Part shown: one piece after another, positions 34,130 to 44,990 of the stretch
How the letters are laid out: the number at the start of each line of letters is the position of its first letter
Position numbering within the stretch: the stretch's first letter is position 1
Assembly (NCBI GenBank): GCA_012845835.1
Contig: JABAKD010000026.1
Span: 13,466,111-13,530,110, forward strand
Length of the DNA: 64,000 bases
Source: Undaria pinnatifida
Lineage: Eukaryota > Sar > Phaeophyceae > Laminariales > Alariaceae
Reading direction: 5' to 3'
The notes under the pieces: model-generated
Seen by the model: only the letters and a program-made list of their open reading frames with translations
Databases searched by the model: none
Told to the model about the DNA's origin: nothing
Translations under genes and position numbers: made by a program

Positions 34130-35690
34130 CCCCCCCTCCGATCCCTCTTGTTCAAACGCCCCACCAAAAATGAAAATCTACCAGAGTAGTAAACACTACC
34201 AGCCGGCTGGTATCATCTCATTATCCTTCTAGACATCCATGCCATAGCTCCAACTCATCTCTCCGCCATTACCCCCCCCCCTCCCCCCGCGCTTTTGTTC
34301 CCGTCCAGTTCTTTCAAACGCCTCACTTACAATCGAAATCGGCCAGAGCAATAAACACATCTAAGCGATTGATATCACGTCATTATCTTTCTAGCCATCC
34401 ATGACGTAGCTTTCATTCATCCCGCCTCTCCCCTTACAACGCCCCCTCCTTCTCCACATCCCGCACGATCACATAGACCCAGCATCGCCCGTATAGCAAG
34501 TCCCTACACATATGATTAATCCTTGATCTCATAGCTGACTGATTCTACGATAGCCCCCCCCCAAAACCAGCGGTTTTCTTTAACGAACGTTTCATGGCTG
34601 CTCGACACGAGGAAGGATGCTATGAAAAGAGTATCTGCATATATTATCTTGTTTGCGGAGGACTATCGAACGATGACGTCCGGGTGGTAAGGGGGACCGT
34701 ATTTCAGGAGATACGGCCGGGAGTTGGTTTCAAAACCGGCGATTTCGTTAAAGAAAAGTTGGGGGGGCTACCGTAGAACCACACAGCTGGAGTGTATTAC
34801 AACAATGTTTGTGACCTAAACCTCTTCAAAACCCTTTCCGACCCCCCCCCCCCCCCCCCTCGCCCCCCCCCCCCCCTCGCCTCCCCCCCCTCCCCCCCCC
34901 CCCCCTCCCCCCCCCCCCACCCCCCCCCCCCTCCCCCCCCCCATTTTTTTTCCTCGCTTTTTCTTGCTCAAACTCCCCACCTAATATTTGATATCAAAAT
35001 CCGCCAGAGTAATAAACACTTCCATGCCCTAGACATCGCCTCATGATCTTTGTAGAGCCGTCCATGCCGCTCCGGCAATTCCCACCCCCCCCCGCCCCCA
35101 ACGCCCTTCCTTCCCCACCACCCGCACCATCGCCCAGACCTAGCACCACGCGTATAGCAACCCCTACATCTATCTATGCTACCTAAGGCCTCTCCCTCCC
35201 CCCCACCCCCTTTCCACCACATTCCCCCCCCCCCTTCCCCCACAAGGAGGATATATGGTTCCCACGCACAAATTTTCCTGCCGCACCTGTCCTTCCCCCC
35301 CTCCCCCCCTCCCGCCCCCTCTTTGATTAAAATCAGCGCCCCACGTCCTTAAAAACTCCGCCCTCCCCTAGCCGGTTATTCGACTTACAGGATTCACTTG
35401 ATAAACGGATGCATTTCCTTCCACGGCTGTCCAATTTTGTCCCCCTCAGAAACGGGTTTTATGGTTTCCGCGCACAGACTGCCTAACATCACCCTGTTGA
35501 CCCTGATAGCCACACTGTAGTTGCGAGGGGTGTCGCCGACCTATATCCTTAATGAGGACACGCAACCCGTAATACGCGCGATCAGAGTATCGCACAGCTT
35601 GCAAAGATGAGTTTCGACAAAATATTCGATCTCACAGCTGGAGTGTATTTTAATTATTATTTAGTAATAATTAAAATACAATCTTCGATC
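34130..35690 (-). repeat. R1 left arm of a 3 kb palindrome
   Basis: Minus-oriented outer modules (CATCTCATTATCCTTCTAG; CACGTCATTATCTTTCTAG), a MITE interruption, C tracts at 34843-34941 and 35084 and the full R1 terminus ending near 35655. It faces the + copy that starts near 35810. Confidence 0.75.
34538..34785. mobile_element. ~240 bp MITE inserted in R1
   Basis: The left end TTCTACGATAGCCCCCCC (34543) and the right end, whose complement is TTCTACGGTAGCCCCCCC (ending 34778), are inverted. A second inner pair is TTCTTTAACGAA (34574) and its complement TTCGTTAAAGAA (34745). It splits the R1 terminus: GATCTCATAGCTGA lies before it and CACAGCTGGAGTG after it, which gives an imperfect 8-9 bp duplication (ATAGCTGA/ACAGCTGG). 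That size suits hAT- or MULE-type non-autonomous elements. The small open frame inside is not a gene. Confidence 0.6.
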
Positions 35691-35925
35691 TCACAGCCGG
35701 AGTGTATTTTAGTTATTATTTATAAATAATTAAAATGGAGTGTATTTTAATTATTATTTATAAATAATTAAAATACACTGTATAAATAATTATTACTAAA
35801 TAATAATTAAAATACACTCCAGCTGTGAGATCGAAGATTTTGTCGAAACTCATCAGTGTATTTTAATTATTACTAATTAAATGATAATAATTAAAATACA
35901 CTCCAGCTGTGAGATCGAGAATTTT
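35640..35925. repeat. Centre of the R1 palindrome: nested AT-rich hairpins
   Basis: Several nested repeats of AGTGTATTTTAATTATTATT and the complement AATAATTAAAATACACT surround the centre. Each is a short palindrome (AATTATTATTTATAAATAAT), joining two oppositely oriented R1 termini. Such structures form cruciforms and are prone to assembly error. Confidence 0.7.
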
Positions 35926-37150
35926 GTCGAAACTCATTTTTGCAAGCTGTGTGTGATACTCCGATCGCGCGTGTTACGGGTTGTGTGTCCTCATTAAGGA
36001 TATAGGTCGGCGACTCCCCTTGCAACTACAGTGTAGCTATAAGGGTCAACAGGGTGATGTTTGGCAGTCTGTGCGCGGAAATTTTTTAAATCCCGTTTCT
36101 GAGGGGGACAAAATCTGACAGCTGTGGAAGGAAATGCATCAGTTTATCAAATGAATATTGTAAGTCGAATATCCGGTGAGGGGAGGGCGGAGTTTTGAAG
36201 GACGTGGGGGCCTGATTTTGATCAAAAGGTGGGCGGGAGGGGGGGAGGCGTGGGAGGGGACGGGTGGGGCAGGTCAATTTGTGCGTGGAAACTATAAACA
36301 TATCTTGTGGGGGAGAGGGGGGAATGTGGCGGGGGGGGCCGGATGCGGGGGGGGAGGGCTTTAGGTCGCATAGATGTAGGGGTTAGCTATACGCGTGGTG
36401 CTAGGTCTAGGCGATGGTGCGGGTAGTGGGGAAGGAGGGGGCGTTGGGGGCGGGGGTGGGTGGGAAATGCAGCAGCAGCATGGACGGCTCTCAAACTTTA
36501 ACGAGGCGATATCCAGGGCGCGGAAGTGTTTATTTCCCTGGCGGATTTCGATAGTAGGTGGGGCGTTTAAGCAGGAGGAAGCGAGGGAAGGCGGGGGAGG
36601 GGGGCGTTCAAGAGGTTTAGGTCACATATAATATTAAAATCAAGGATAAGGTCGACACTGATGCTCGCAACATTGTGTGATCCTCCGATCGCGCGTATTA
36701 ATCATATATATGTAGGAGCCTGCTGTACGCGCGGTGCTGGGTCTAGGCGATCGTGCGGGGTGTGGGAAAGGAGGGGGCGTTGGAGGGGGACAGGGGGCAT
36801 GAATGAAAGCTACGTCATGGATGGCTAGAAAGGTAATGACGTGATATCAATGGCTTATTAGTGTTTATTACTCTGGCCGATTTCGATTGTAAGTGGGGCG
36901 TTTGAACGAACTGGGCGGGGAACACCAGGGGGGGGGGGGGGAGTTGGAGCTACGGCATGGATGGCTAGATGGATGATGAGATGATATCAGCTGGCTGGTA
37001 GTGTTCACTACTCTGGCAGATTTTGATTTCAGGTGGTGCGTTTGAACAAGAGGGATCGGGGGGGGGGGGAGGGCGGGGAGCGAGCATTTCAATGTGCGCG
37101 CGGAAACTATAAACCCTTAAAGGGGAAGAATCTGACGGTTGCAGCAAGAA
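35810..37150 (+). repeat. R1 right arm, fullest copy in the window
   Basis: Runs from the terminus (CACTCCAGCTGTGAGATCGA at 35815; again at 35899) through G tracts. At least three downstream modules follow, each with a GGTCTAGGCGAT-type segment, a GCGATATCCAGGGCGCGG or GATATC segment and GGTGGGGCGTTT, ending near 37140. It shows that R1 is at least 1.3 kb and modular. Confidence 0.7.
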
Positions 37151-37399
37151 GACACCCCTTTTTATCACCCGCCTGGTAATGTTTATTTCTCTAGTGTGTT
37201 TGATGTTACATGTAGTATGCAACCCAGTTCTTAGGTGTAGTAAACAACGTGTTAAAGCTTCATAATTTGTTATGTGCGTTGATCGAAAGATAGAGTATTT
37301 TAATCGATAGGTACAATCATGCAGATACCATTATTTTTTTGCATCGCTAATTCTATACTTCGAAGTATATTATTTTATGAAAGAGATGCATATTGACAA

Positions 37400-39372
37400 A
37401 TGCAACAGGCGAGGTGATGTGGTCATGCAGTGTCACCGCCATTGAGAACGACAGGGAGATATGCGAATCGTCATTAGTTTGAAAGGAACGCTTAGCGTAC
37501 ACGCACTCAATTACGTTACTTCGTTAGCCATACTTCGCTTGGCATAGGTTAGGAGGCGATCATGCAGACGGTATGTACAGAATATCTTACGTAATAAGTT
37601 GGTAGTGCGGTTTACCGCAATTTTAGGATACCTCTCTGTATCTCCTTTTCACATCATTATTGTCTCACATATACGATTTTACGTTCATGATTTTTGCCGT
37701 GCCGATCTGGGGCTCTGAGGTCGCCAAATCCAAGACAGAGATACATCTTATAAATACACGAAGCGAGGTGACGTGGGCATGCGATGTCACCACTATTGAT
37801 CGCGAGGGTGACTTTACTTTGTTAGGCATGTGCAACTTCGTGTGGTAGAAGTTGTCAGGCGATCATGCAAACGGCCGGAGGCACGAAGTACCCTGCGTAA
37901 TAGGTTGGTAGTGTGGTCTACCGCAGTGTTAACATAACTGTCCATACTTATTACAAAATATTCTGCTTCTCTCTTCCCATTTCGATGGCTCTCCGGATTT
38001 CGTGACTTCTGTCTCCGTGGATGAGCCAGCCATGCGTCTACCACCCGTGTTGGTTGATGGTGAAGCATATCAGTATGAGGATCGATCCAGATATCTCGTG
38101 CACACGGGGAGCGCAGGGATGGAGACGTCATTCGCCGGCCTCACGCTGGAGCAGAATATGGGCTACATCAGGAAAGCTACCGTGGATGCTCCCACAGAAA
38201 TCGAGATGTGCAACGTCCGCGCCCGCGCAATAGCAGCAAGAACCTTGAGGGCTTGGAAAGCCCACAGGGACGCAAACCACAACAAGGCAACCTGCCATGA
38301 TGTTCAAGGATCAGCGCCGGGCCAGGAAAGACCTAGGACCCGCACGTTCCAGACACAGGGGCGCCGTCAGATCATGGAGGCACTCTGGGGTCTTGCTGCA
38401 TGGTGGCACAAGCAGCAGCTCACAAAACAGTCGTTTTGGACTGCCGGGATAATTGATGAAGTGAATAGGGGACGTTCTGGAAGCGAGAGAAGGTATTGCT
38501 TTACTTATGGGCTAAATAATTGGATGATGACGTGAAGAAGGGCGATGAAGAAAAGGCGGGGGCGGTAGAACAGGAGTGTCTGCCGCTGGGACCACCGCCG
38601 CCACCGCCACAATCGCCACCGCCGCCGCAGCTTCTCCCGTCCGCGAAGGAAGCGACACAGCTCCCGCTTGAACAAATCGAGCTGCGAGGAAGCCAGCAAA
38701 AGGCAAAAATAGGAGGGAATGTTTGGTTTTTTCATTGGATAGATAAGGTGTCAGATTGCGGAGACGGAGCAAAAGAAGATCGAATTGCTATTTGGGACAA
38801 AAAGAACGGGGTCGAACATCAATTGTCGAACAGCTGGTCTTGGCGCAGCCATGAGTTGAAGGGCTGCAGCAGCAGCCACAGCTACCTGGTGCTGCCGCCC
38901 CAAACCCATAGCCACCCCCACAGGCGTCGCTACCGCCGCAGCCGTCGGTCAAAGCACAGCGGCTGCCGCACCAGCAGCACCCTGAGCTATCTGGTGCTGC
39001 CGCCCCGGACCCGTGGCCACCCCCAATGTCAGCAGATCTTGATGAGAGCAACGGCGAGCGGGAGATTGGTAGGCCTTTTTTTTCTGTTTTTTGTTTTGGG
39101 AGGTCAGAGCAATCGCGGGCAAGATGGAAGCGATTGGAAGCGAGAAGGCATTGGCACTGGTTGGTCCTTCAGCATCTTTTGGGGTTGGGGGCATGAGACG
39201 CCTGGTCGGCGCCTAACCCGTCTGCGGCGAACACGTGTACGCAAAAAGGAGTGACCTGCTACGAGCTGCGAGATCGAAGAGGCACGTATTATTTTCAAGT
39301 ACTACCGAAGTAGTACCCAAACAGGCTTGTTGTTAGTCGAATGATGACACCTGGTATAAAATAACTGGTATA
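37400..39372 (+). mobile_element. R4 element, left part
   Basis: Begins with a diverged tandem duplication: GCGAGGTGATGTGGTCATGC at 37409 against GCGAGGTGACGTGGGCATGC at 37763, and CGTAATAAGTTGGTAGTGCG at 37590 against 37898. An open frame follows, and then the pogo insertion. Segments 38000-38326 and 39255-41310 (without pogo) match the minus-oriented copy at 61.15-62.06 kb, so this is a dispersed element. The type is unknown. Confidence 0.55.
38002..38535 (+). CDS. Unknown R4-encoded protein (177 codons)
   Basis: The open frame contains VSVDEPAMRLPPVLVD, RSRYLVHTGSAGMETSFAGL and TLEQNMGYIRKATVD. The same peptides appear, frame-broken, on the minus strand at 61599-62061 (VSVSEPAMRLPPVDVD; ARMETSFVGLTLEEHMGYIR). 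I do not recognise a domain. A second frame overlaps downstream (38520-39254) with a Pro-rich segment (PPPPPPQSPPPPQ) and could be a continuation after a frameshift. Presence in two copies of a dispersed repeat suggests an element-encoded protein rather than a host gene. The start is arbitrary; an upstream in-frame beginning is possible. Confidence 0.4.
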   Translation: MTSVSVDEPAMRLPPVLVDGEAYQYEDRSRYLVHTGSAGMETSFAGLTLEQNMGYIRKATVDAPTEIEMCNVRARAIAARTLRAWKAHRDANHNKATCHDVQGSAPGQERPRTRTFQTQGRRQIMEALWGLAAWWHKQQLTKQSFWTAGIIDEVNRGRSGSERRYCFTYGLNNWMMT

Positions 39373-39457
39373 CAGTAGTGGGCCCCCTGTAGTGCACTTT
39401 GAATAGTGCAACCCCGCCCGATATAGTGCAGGTAAAATCTCTGCGCACAGACGGCGC

Positions 39458-39488
39458 CCTCAATAGTGCAGGATCTGCACTATTGAGG
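39458..39488. repeat. Subterminal palindrome of pogo-like element
   Basis: CCTCAATAGTGCA and its complement TGCACTATTGAGG are separated by 5 bp. Equivalent palindromes are at 40852-40884 and 40896-40925, and at 53055-53087 and 53967-54003 in the second element. They are candidate transposase binding sites. Confidence 0.7.
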
Positions 39489-39610
39489 CAGATACCCGAT
39501 ATAGTGCGGGTTGGGCACCGCGGTGCCCCGCAATAGTGCAGGTGGAGAAACATTCACACACGCACGCGATCTAAAGAAAAACAAGACACACACTCACGAA
39601 CAGCGGATAG

Positions 39611-40180
39611 ATGCAACACAAACGCAGGCGCACGTGCTGCTGCAGACCCGAAGAGCTGTACGCAGCGCAGAGGCGCACCATGCCTTGTGCGGACGGTGAG
39701 CTGTGCCACCAACCAGACAAGACGCCGCAAGCCCCTCATGGCCACCTCTGTCATGGAGGATGTGGCGGGCGGCTCCACGGCAACTGCGGCAGCATGGTTG
39801 GCGACATCGAAACAAGGCGAATCTGCTGCTCGTGCGTCGCAAGAGCTGGCAAGCGCAAAGAGACTGGCAAGCGCAAAGAGATACCAGCTGAGGGTGCTGA
39901 GGGTGCTGGGGCGGGACCATCTCAACGCCCGACGAAGAAGAAAGGGGGGAATGTGAAGGCCTCGTGTGGTGCTCGTGCGCGGGTGGACATCAATGATAAT
40001 GGGAAGCTTGACATCCTCACGCTGATCGATGCCAAGGTCTCCTACGCGCAGATCGCAGACCGCTTCATTCAAGTGCTCTGTGCGGTTTCTTGCGACGGTG
40101 AAGTCTGACCGGAAGAAAATCGAGGCGGCGGCTGCTGCAGGTGCCGGCAGCCAGAAAACTGCACGCAAAGCAGAGGCTTG
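39611..40180 (+). pseudogene. Pogo-like transposase N-terminal fragment: Cys-rich domain plus HTH
   Basis: The frame 39611-40108 has a Cys/His-rich block: MPCADGELCHQPDK, APHGHLCHGGCGGRLHGNC and RICCSCVARAGK. The C-x4-C-H, H-x2-C-H-x2-C and C-C-x2-C spacing suggests zinc binding. After a basic linker (GPSQRPTKKKGGN) comes KLDILTLIDAKVSYAQIADR (about 40006-40065), the first helices of a pogo/CENP-B-type helix-turn-helix. A +1 frameshift near 40068 then gives FKCSVRFLATVKSDRKKIE, the recognition helix continuation. No DDE region follows before the right TIR. It would bind element ends; it could act as a repressor or be inert. Confidence 0.7.
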
Positions 40181-41013
40181 CTGCTGCTGTGAGCTCGATT
40201 TTTAAAAAAGCAAGCTCATGTTTTCCCCCGCCTTTTTACGTAGTGAAGGCGGCGGGTACGTGGTTGTTTTTTTTTTCCTTGCAGTCAGCTTCCTATGTGC
40301 CTTTCTCGTTTCTTTTGGTTTTTTTTCCCGGAACATCGCAGCGGGTGCGCCGGGCAGTCATAAGGGAGTTTGTCACGACGTTAGCAAGGGCGCGGGGTGC
40401 ATGCTTGCTTGATTTTTTTTTGCAGTGACCTTTCTGCATGTTTTTCTCTCTTTTATTTCTTGTGTTTTTTTTTTCTTGCAACATAGCAGCCGGTGCGGCG
40501 CAGGGGTCAGATAAATTGGCACGACGGAGTGAGGTTGCGCCTGGCTGGTTGTGTGTGTGTTGGTTCTTGCTAAATCGAAGCAGGTGCGCCAGGGAGACAT
40601 GAGAGTTTGATCATCACGTAATGATGGCAGGGGCAAGCAGTATGGTTGCTCGTGTTTTCGCAGTGGGCTTTATGTCGCATTATTTTAATGCACATAGTAA
40701 GTGTTTTTCTATCATGCAACATCGAGGGAAGGCAGGCAATGAGGACTGAGAGTTAGCTTCGTCCACTATTAATCCACGATCTCGATCCATTTCGTACTCT
40801 GTTGGCCCCGCAAAGCGTGGACGCCACACTCACAACGTGAAGTCGAAGAGTGCCTCAATAGTGCAGAACCTGCACTATTGAGGAATATTCAAAGCCCCAA
40901 TAGTGCAGAACCTGCACTATCGAGGGCACCCTTTTCAGTAGTAGTGCAGGTGCCTGCTATAGTGCAGGTAAATTCTCACGACAGACCCCTGCACTATATA
41001 GGGCCCGCTACTG

Positions 41014-41360
41014 TATTCAGCGGTTTATACGAGTGCTTACGATTTTTTTGGTTGACATAGCACTTCCTCGAGATAGGGTCAGTCGAATGATGCTATACTA
41101 CAACTGGTATTATCATCTCTGCTGATCAATCTCAAATACCAAAATGCTGGAATTTTTTTGTCCGTCGCATTTATTTAGCGGGATGAGCGATTTTTGATAA
41201 TAGTGATGTTTGCTACTGCCGAGCATACGATAGCGCTCACCTACGATATCGTAGAATTTTCTGTCGTATATGATAAGAGAGTATGAGTTGGCACTTTGGT
41301 TCATTTTCATTCGACCATTTTCCCTCAGTTTCAAGGGGTTAAAAATTAAATGGTTACTGC
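41014..41360 (+). mobile_element. R4 element, right part
   Basis: Continuation of R4 after the pogo insertion. Segments GGTCAGTCGAATGATGCTAT, ACTACAACTGGTAT and TTTGGTTCATTTTCATT match the complement of 61220-61400. The motif GTCGAATGATG...AACTGGTA is present on both sides of the pogo insertion and is duplicated within the R4 copy at 61.4 kb as well, so it is an internal R4 repeat. Confidence 0.6.
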
Positions 41361-42521
41361 CGAAAGCATTACTTTTGATCCTGGTGGTTGGAAAATATCA
41401 CGGTATTGATTGGTGTATTAGCGGTCTGTAGTATTGATGGATGGTACCCGGTACGTGTTCGTGGTGGTTTTTTGTTTTTATTTTGGTTGGCCAGGAAAGT
41501 TCACAAACATTTTTTTTACACACAACTGAACTTTCAACCCTACTTGGTGTTACGATTGCATTAATATCACTACCTGTGGTACTAGGTATGAGAATCGTAG
41601 TTTATTGAAAAAAAATAATGTGTGCAATATTGGATGATAGGATTGTGTTCACCCCCCCAATGCCGCACAAGATCGAGTGATCAGGGGGAAAGGGTAAATA
41701 GAGAGGATAAAAAAACAAAAACAAAAAATAGATGGATATAAGGCTTGTACTATCCACAGGTGATCACACGACATGCACGAACGAAGGCACAGCAGTAGTA
41801 TACGAGCAAAACATTTGCTGTTTTTGAGAGCGTTTGACAAGGAAATTCAAGATTGTATCTTTGAGCTGGTGGGGTGGAAAGAGATATCGATCGTCCACGT
41901 ACGTGACATAATATTTTCAGCTCGGGTATTTACCGCGGGACATTACCATCGCCTACGAGTCTTGCGACGAACTCCTGATGATACGAATTGGAGGTCGAGC
42001 TCGCGGGATGCTAGATTTCTTCGAACAGGTAGTGTAGGTAGGTGTGATGAATGCTGGCTTCCGTAGTTGTAAAAGCACATGTATGTCCTAATAAAAGTGT
42101 CCTGTAATACCAACTCGTGTTGAGAGCTTGGTATATGGACTAAAAATTCAGAGCCGAAGTGGTTGGGGCAAAATGTGGCTTGACTCCGGAGTTTGGGAGT
42201 TTGACGCTGGATTGGGGGAGAAAAACTTTTATAATGTTTTAGCTCATTTTTTGGGTCATGTAATAACAGTTGAAGGCAATGCCCTTACACTTTGTTTGGG
42301 TTTGAGGATTCTACTTTTGAGTTCGCATTAATCTAGTATGGAATGAGGATTACGACAGCCAGTTGTCACGAGCAGGAGGGACGTAAGATTCACTATGTGC
42401 TGTAGGATTCACTACGTGCACAATTTCATGTCCGAGAATCGAACTCGGGTCTGCGTTGATACTAATAGTTACACTATTTTTGTTTTTGCCTGGGCCATGT
42501 TGAAAACGGGAAAATTATATC
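41361..42521. other. No gene recognised; one tRNA T-arm-like motif
   Basis: Open frames 41773-42066 and 42128-42331 have no motif I recognise. On the minus strand near 42448-42430 a perfect T-arm (CCGAGTTCGATTCTCGG) is present without a matching D-arm or acceptor, perhaps the remains of a tRNA-derived SINE. Confidence 0.4.
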
Positions 42522-42730
42522 TTTTGGTCTCCTCTTGACGAAAATATGCGTGTTCATTAATATCATGGTGTTCCCCCGCCCCGCGGGGGAGGGTGGGGGG
42601 GTAGGAAACTGACGGCTCACCCTCGTCCGGTTTTCCTTGCCCCCCTCTCCCTCCCCCGCTCCCTCGCCCGGCTATTGTACGCGGCTGAGCTGCCCCCCTT
42701 CCCGACAGATAACCTCAACAACCAGAAGCC
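42522..42730 (-). repeat. Split direct repeat B2
   Basis: From TTTTGGTCTCCTCTTGACGA to CAACAACCAGAAGCCC on the + strand. Nearly identical to 43171-43380. Confidence 0.8.
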
Positions 42731-42868
42731 CCCCCCCCCCGAAGGCACGCACACACCGGAAGATGAAGGAATTAATCCCTGCCCTTCCTTCCTTCCCTCC
42801 TCTCGCCCCCCTCCCCCTTCCTGCGCTTTAGCCCTCCTGCTTGTGAAGCATTCGGGTGGGAGGGTGGG

Positions 42869-43171
42869 AGATTGCGATTGGTGTCTCCCCGTGCCACCTC
42901 TCTACCCCTATGCTCCTGCCGATGTGTTCTCCCTACTGCTACTGCTGCTGCTGTTGCTGCTGCGTGGGCGCTACTCCCTTCTTCCTCTACCGGTTGTTGT
43001 GTCCGATACTCGCTGCTGGTGTGCTGCTGGTGTGCTACGTTGTTGCTGCTGAGGTCCTCCTATTTTCCGCTATTCCTTCCCCTGGAACCACCCCCCCCCC
43101 CTATGCTACCCGGTTCTCCGATATTTCCTCTTCGTTCCGCCAAACATCAGACTGTTCCGACATTCTTACAT
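42869..43171 (-). repeat. Split direct repeat A2
   Basis: From AGATTGCGATTGGTGTCTCC to CTGTTCCGACATTCTTACAT on the + strand. Nearly identical to 49528-49831, about 6.66 kb away, in the same orientation. Contains a CTG/TGC-rich stretch. Confidence 0.85.
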
Positions 43172-43380
43172 TTTGGTCTCCTCTTGACGAAAATATGCGT
43201 GTTCATTAATATCATGGTGTTCCGCCGCCCCGCGGGGGAGGGTGGGGGGGGTGGAAACTGACGGCTCACCCTCGTCCGGTTTTCCTTGCCCCCCTCTCCC
43301 TCCCCCGCTCCCTCTCCCGGCTATTGTACGCGGCTGACCTGCCCCCCTTCCCGACAGATAACCTCAACAACCAGAAGCCC
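43171..43380 (-). repeat. Split direct repeat B1
   Basis: Directly adjoins A2 at 43171 and borders the YR coding remnant on its other side. Confidence 0.8.
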
Positions 43381-43466
43381 ATTCGGAAGCCGCGTTCTAC
43401 GCCCGCGCCTACGCTATTCTACCCTCGCCCCCGCCCCCCCCCCCCCCATCATGTCCCTTGCCCCGG

Positions 43467-44990
43467 CTATCTGCCCGGCGCTCCTGACCTCCCTACCGAT
43501 ATCTTTGACACCCAAAGGGGGTCTTCCATATTCGATCTCACGTACCCCATGAATGCCTGCGCCGCCAACCTTCCTTTTATCTTGATCACCCACGGCTGTG
43601 TTCCCATCTCCGCCAGCCTTGTCGCTCCCTCTATCCTTCGGGAGTGCAGGGCGAATTCCTCTGGAACCAGCTCTCCCACTGCCCCCTTCCCTTGCTTCTT
43701 CCATTTCCTCCACACTCTCCCTAGCCCGCTCCTTAAGCAAATCGTCGCTTGCCCTTTCGTCCATACCTTCCATCTTCCCCCGCTACTGTATGTCATCAGC
43801 GGGGCGTCCCCCCCCCCCCGGAACCGTCCTCCCGTATTAGCCTACTAGCTCCGCCATCAGGTCCACTACGTTCCCTTCCACCCCCCCTCGACCCCCCTCA
43901 GATCCTTTAGTTCTCACGGCTACCGCGCTTTGTCTCCCCTGGTCTCCCTTCCCCCCCTTGAGACAGACCCCCACCGTATCCGCGGCTTCCTTCCCTCCCG
44001 GTCCCAGCTGCACCCCTTTCTCGAAGAAAGCCACATCCCCCCGACTCAAGCAGTAAACCTCATGCACCTTTCCTCTTCCTCCGCGAATAGTTCCGAGGCC
44101 TTCAGCAGCAGCTGATACGTCAGTGCCAGCCCAATCCACACTATCCTCCCCCCTACCCCCCACGCGCCGATACTCTCCTCCAACACCCTGATCATCTCCC
44201 ACGTCAGCGGCCTCCTTACCCGTGCCTGGTTCCTCGCCTCCGCATGCGCCTTCCTGATTTCTTTCTTTACTGCCTGAATCCTGAAGTGCTGCAGCGGCAG
44301 AGACAGCCCCCCCACTGCTCGTGATAAAGTTAACCGCCACTCCTTTGCATTCTCCTCCTACACCCCTCCCGCCCGCTCCGCTTGCCCCCGCCGGTTGCCC
44401 TCTTCGCCGCCCTCCCTCTCCCAGCCCTCCCTCGCACCCCCCCATCCATAGATGGGGGCGCCACGTCCAGCCACGCCCGCGTTGCTTTGAACTCCGGTAC
44501 TGGTAGAGGCCCGGCCTCTTCCGCCGTCGGCCACGTTTTCACCCTCCGCTTCATCATCAGCGCTTGCGTCCCCACCTCTTCCCCCAACTCCGCTAGGTCC
44601 ATCTTGAACCGCGTCACGAACCGCCCCCCCCTCTCCCCCCTTTCTCTCGCCCATTCATATGCAGCTTGCTCAGCTGCAGAAGCCACCGCACCCTTTCCAA
44701 CGCCCACCCCACCTTCCCCAAGCCCACTCCTATATTTATCCACATCTCTCCCCCCACACCAGCCACGACCCCCAACCGTCGATCTCCTTTCATCTGCGTC
44801 TTCCCCCTGTCTTCCCCAGGCGCTCCATAGCGCCCCTCCACAGTAGCGCCCCTCCACAGTAGGGGCACCTCCCGTTCTGCCTTGTGCAGCTCGTGCGCGG
44901 TTCCGTTGCTGCGCTCTTTCCCTCCTCTCTCCCAAATGGCTCCCTTTCCACGCCTCACCTCTTCGGCCCCGTTGCCACAGGCTCACCTTC
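43467..44990 (-). pseudogene. Tyrosine recombinase remnant
   Basis: Tyrosine recombinases integrate circular cDNA or DNA through a covalent 3' phosphotyrosine. On the minus strand: AVKKEIRKAHAEARNQARV, RRPLTWEMIRVLEESIGAWG and LALTYQLLLKASELFAEEEE (44270-44090; the box normally carrying the first catalytic Arg reads LKASEL). After a frameshift near 44075: KVHEVYCLSRGDVAFF and KGGKGDQGRQSAVAVRTKG (catalytic Lys/beta region). In a third frame (43796-43467): FALHSRRIEGATRLAEMGTQ (H-x-x-R), VIKIKGRLAAQAFMGYVRSN (the Tyr codon). The H-x-x-R and Tyr are present; the first Arg appears to be Lys. The frame 44986-44330 upstream may be its N-terminal domain. Three frames mean that it is broken as sequenced. 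Confidence 0.75.

Larger units (their letters stand above)
39373..41013 (+). mobile_element. Pogo-like (Tc1/mariner) DNA transposon, 1641 bp
   Basis: Flanked by TA on both sides (39371-39372 and 41014-41015). Terminal inverted repeats are CAGTAGTGGGCCC on the left and GGGCCCGCTACTG on the right (one mismatch), beginning with the CAG typical of pogo-type ends. Several subterminal palindromes with an AATAGTGCAG arm occur at both ends. It encodes an N-terminal Cys-rich segment and a CENP-B-type helix-turn-helix but no DDE catalytic domain, so it is non-autonomous. The matching R4 copy at 61.4 kb lacks it and gives an empty site. Confidence 0.85.

Noticed and set aside
38520..39254. Separate 244-codon Pro-rich gene
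   Set aside because: Missing as a block from the second R4 copy, low-complexity, and overlapping the end of the first frame. Kept only as a possible continuation of the R4 protein.
42420..42500. tRNA gene on the minus strand suggested by a perfect T-arm
   Set aside because: Only the T-arm is convincing. The D-arm and acceptor are absent, so it is mentioned only as a possible SINE relic.
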